From Terriglobia bacterium (lineage in GTDB: Bacteria > Acidobacteriota > Terriglobia > Bryobacterales > Bryobacteraceae), in contig JAIQFS010000002.1 in assembly GCA_020073145.1 (NCBI GenBank), positions 62,001-126,000 on the forward strand: a stretch of DNA of 64,000 nt, written 5' to 3'. The first letter of the stretch is position 1; every line of letters begins with the position of its first letter. The notes under the pieces are model-generated. The model worked only from the letters and a program-made list of their open reading frames with translations, was not told the origin of the DNA and made no database searches. Both the position numbers and the translations under genes were made by a program. Shown in pieces: positions 63,490 to 64,000 of this stretch.

Positions 63490-64000
63490 TTACTTCTTAG
63501 AGGCTTCAAGCATCGTGGAGATCACAACATCCGACAGGCCAGCCTTCTTCAACTCGATCAGACCGTTCACATCTAGGCTGTAGGCCGCAGGTGAGGCCTT
63601 GATCGTTGTCAGGATGATATCGTCGCTGAGGCCGGCGGTTTTCAGGGCAATAATCTCTCGATTAGTGAGCATGGGCGCGCTTGCTCTCGGCGTTCCGGTC
63701 CGCACAGCCTGCACCGCCCCTCCGGGATGTTGCGTCGCGGTGTACTTGGCGGCGTCGAGCCTTATCTCTCCGTCCGTGTATGCCGTGATCTCAGTTCCCT
63801 TCGGAATCGTGGTGTCCTTACCGTGCATGAAAAGAAAGAAGGGCGCGACAGGCCACGCGACAATCGCGGTAGCGACCATCCCGCCCACCATACCTCCTGT
63901 GTGACCGCCGCCGCTGGTTTCCTTGACGGCGCGCAATGCCACTTTGTCACCGTTCACCAGCCGCACGTAATCAATTTCCATGTCGAGTTTTCCGCCGCGC
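63490..64000 (-). CDS. hypothetical protein with short helical repeats, 5' end beyond right edge
   Basis: The frame is open through the right edge, with upstream codons reading RGGKLD before MEIDYVRLVNGDKVALRAVKETSGGG. A membrane helix (MVATAIVAWPVAPFFLFMHG) is followed by a beta segment, then two copies of a short helical repeat (NREIIALKTAGLSDDIILTTIKAS and VNGLIELKKAGLSDVVISTMLEAS). The same repeat closes several acidobacterial proteins of unknown function. The start cannot be given. Confidence 0.72.
   Translation of the reverse strand, partial: RGGKLDMEIDYVRLVNGDKVALRAVKETSGGGHTGGMVGGMVATAIVAWPVAPFFLFMHGKDTTIPKGTEITAYTDGEIRLDAAKYTATQHPGGAVQAVRTGTPRASAPMLTNREIIALKTAGLSDDIILTTIKASPAAYSLDVNGLIELKKAGLSDVVISTMLEASKK

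Noticed and set aside
1-64000. CRISPR arrays, transposase genes and insertion-sequence ends
   Set aside because: No regularly spaced repeats and no recognisable transposase were seen; the repeats present are short palindromes and gene remnants.

Overview
The window is high-GC DNA with the gene content of an Acidobacteriota chromosome, most like the Solibacter/Bryobacter group. The signs are a PadR regulator coupled to an orphan MacB/FtsX-type permease (ADOP family), a 1182-residue Oar-like TonB receptor with an N-terminal carboxypeptidase-regulatory fold, membrane Ser/Thr kinases with periplasmic beta-propellers, a GWxTD protein, a winged-helix/TPR regulator and a decayed Flp pilin. This assignment is inference from gene families; no rRNA is present. 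There are no plasmid or phage structural genes and no CRISPR array.

Layout. 1-4455 (minus): a hydrogenase-4/complex I-like membrane module (hyfB, C, E, F; cut at the left edge) behind an ArsR-type regulator with a perfect operator. 4561-8252: VOC protein, SGNH hydrolase, zinc-ribbon membrane protein, alpha/beta hydrolase, an unassigned structured transcript (about 7700-7910) and rpmE. 8312-15181: a zone of decay with a deleted redoxin copy, a histidine kinase that has lost its catalytic core, a frameshifted Ser/Thr kinase and a broken YbjN-type gene, interleaved with an intact LytTR regulator and a redoxin. 15210-16571 (minus): ECF sigma, anti-sigma and Spy-like protein. 16746-20009: tldD, tldE and a membrane-anchored protein, overlapping with TTG starts. 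20026-20479: two long palindromes and a frameshifted Flp pilin. 20685-29223: secreted and outer-membrane proteins, including the TonB receptor. 29629-34106: winged-helix/TPR regulator, bicupin, HpaB-type monooxygenase and its flavin reductase. 34149-37988: an atypical HhH-GPD protein with DUF72, then glcE-glcF. 37996-42865: cupin pseudogene, DsbA-like protein, motA-motB, VapC remnant and LytTR regulator. 42912-48924: inositol-3-phosphate synthase, NAD epimerase, PadR-permease pair and a chimeric remnant built from pieces of its neighbours. 48941-61869: a haem/copper/TPR protein, a Ser/Thr kinase, two polytopic membrane proteins, a GWxTD protein, an outer-membrane protein, a methyltransferase and a GT2 glycosyltransferase, which looks like envelope or glycan biogenesis. 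61887-64000: small proteins, tRNA-Val with an integrase remnant beside it, and a gene cut by the right edge.

Two themes recur. Several genes start at, or within a few bases of, where a -10 element would place the transcript start (4420, 9485, 35561, 50683, 58380), suggesting common leaderless initiation. The window also carries many pseudogenes; two are internally deleted copies of genes still present nearby. The least explained item is the 7665-7910 interval: a consensus -35, a 14-nt match to the 16S anti-Shine-Dalgarno region, a 13-codon ORF, a predicted three-way junction and an intrinsic terminator ahead of rpmE.
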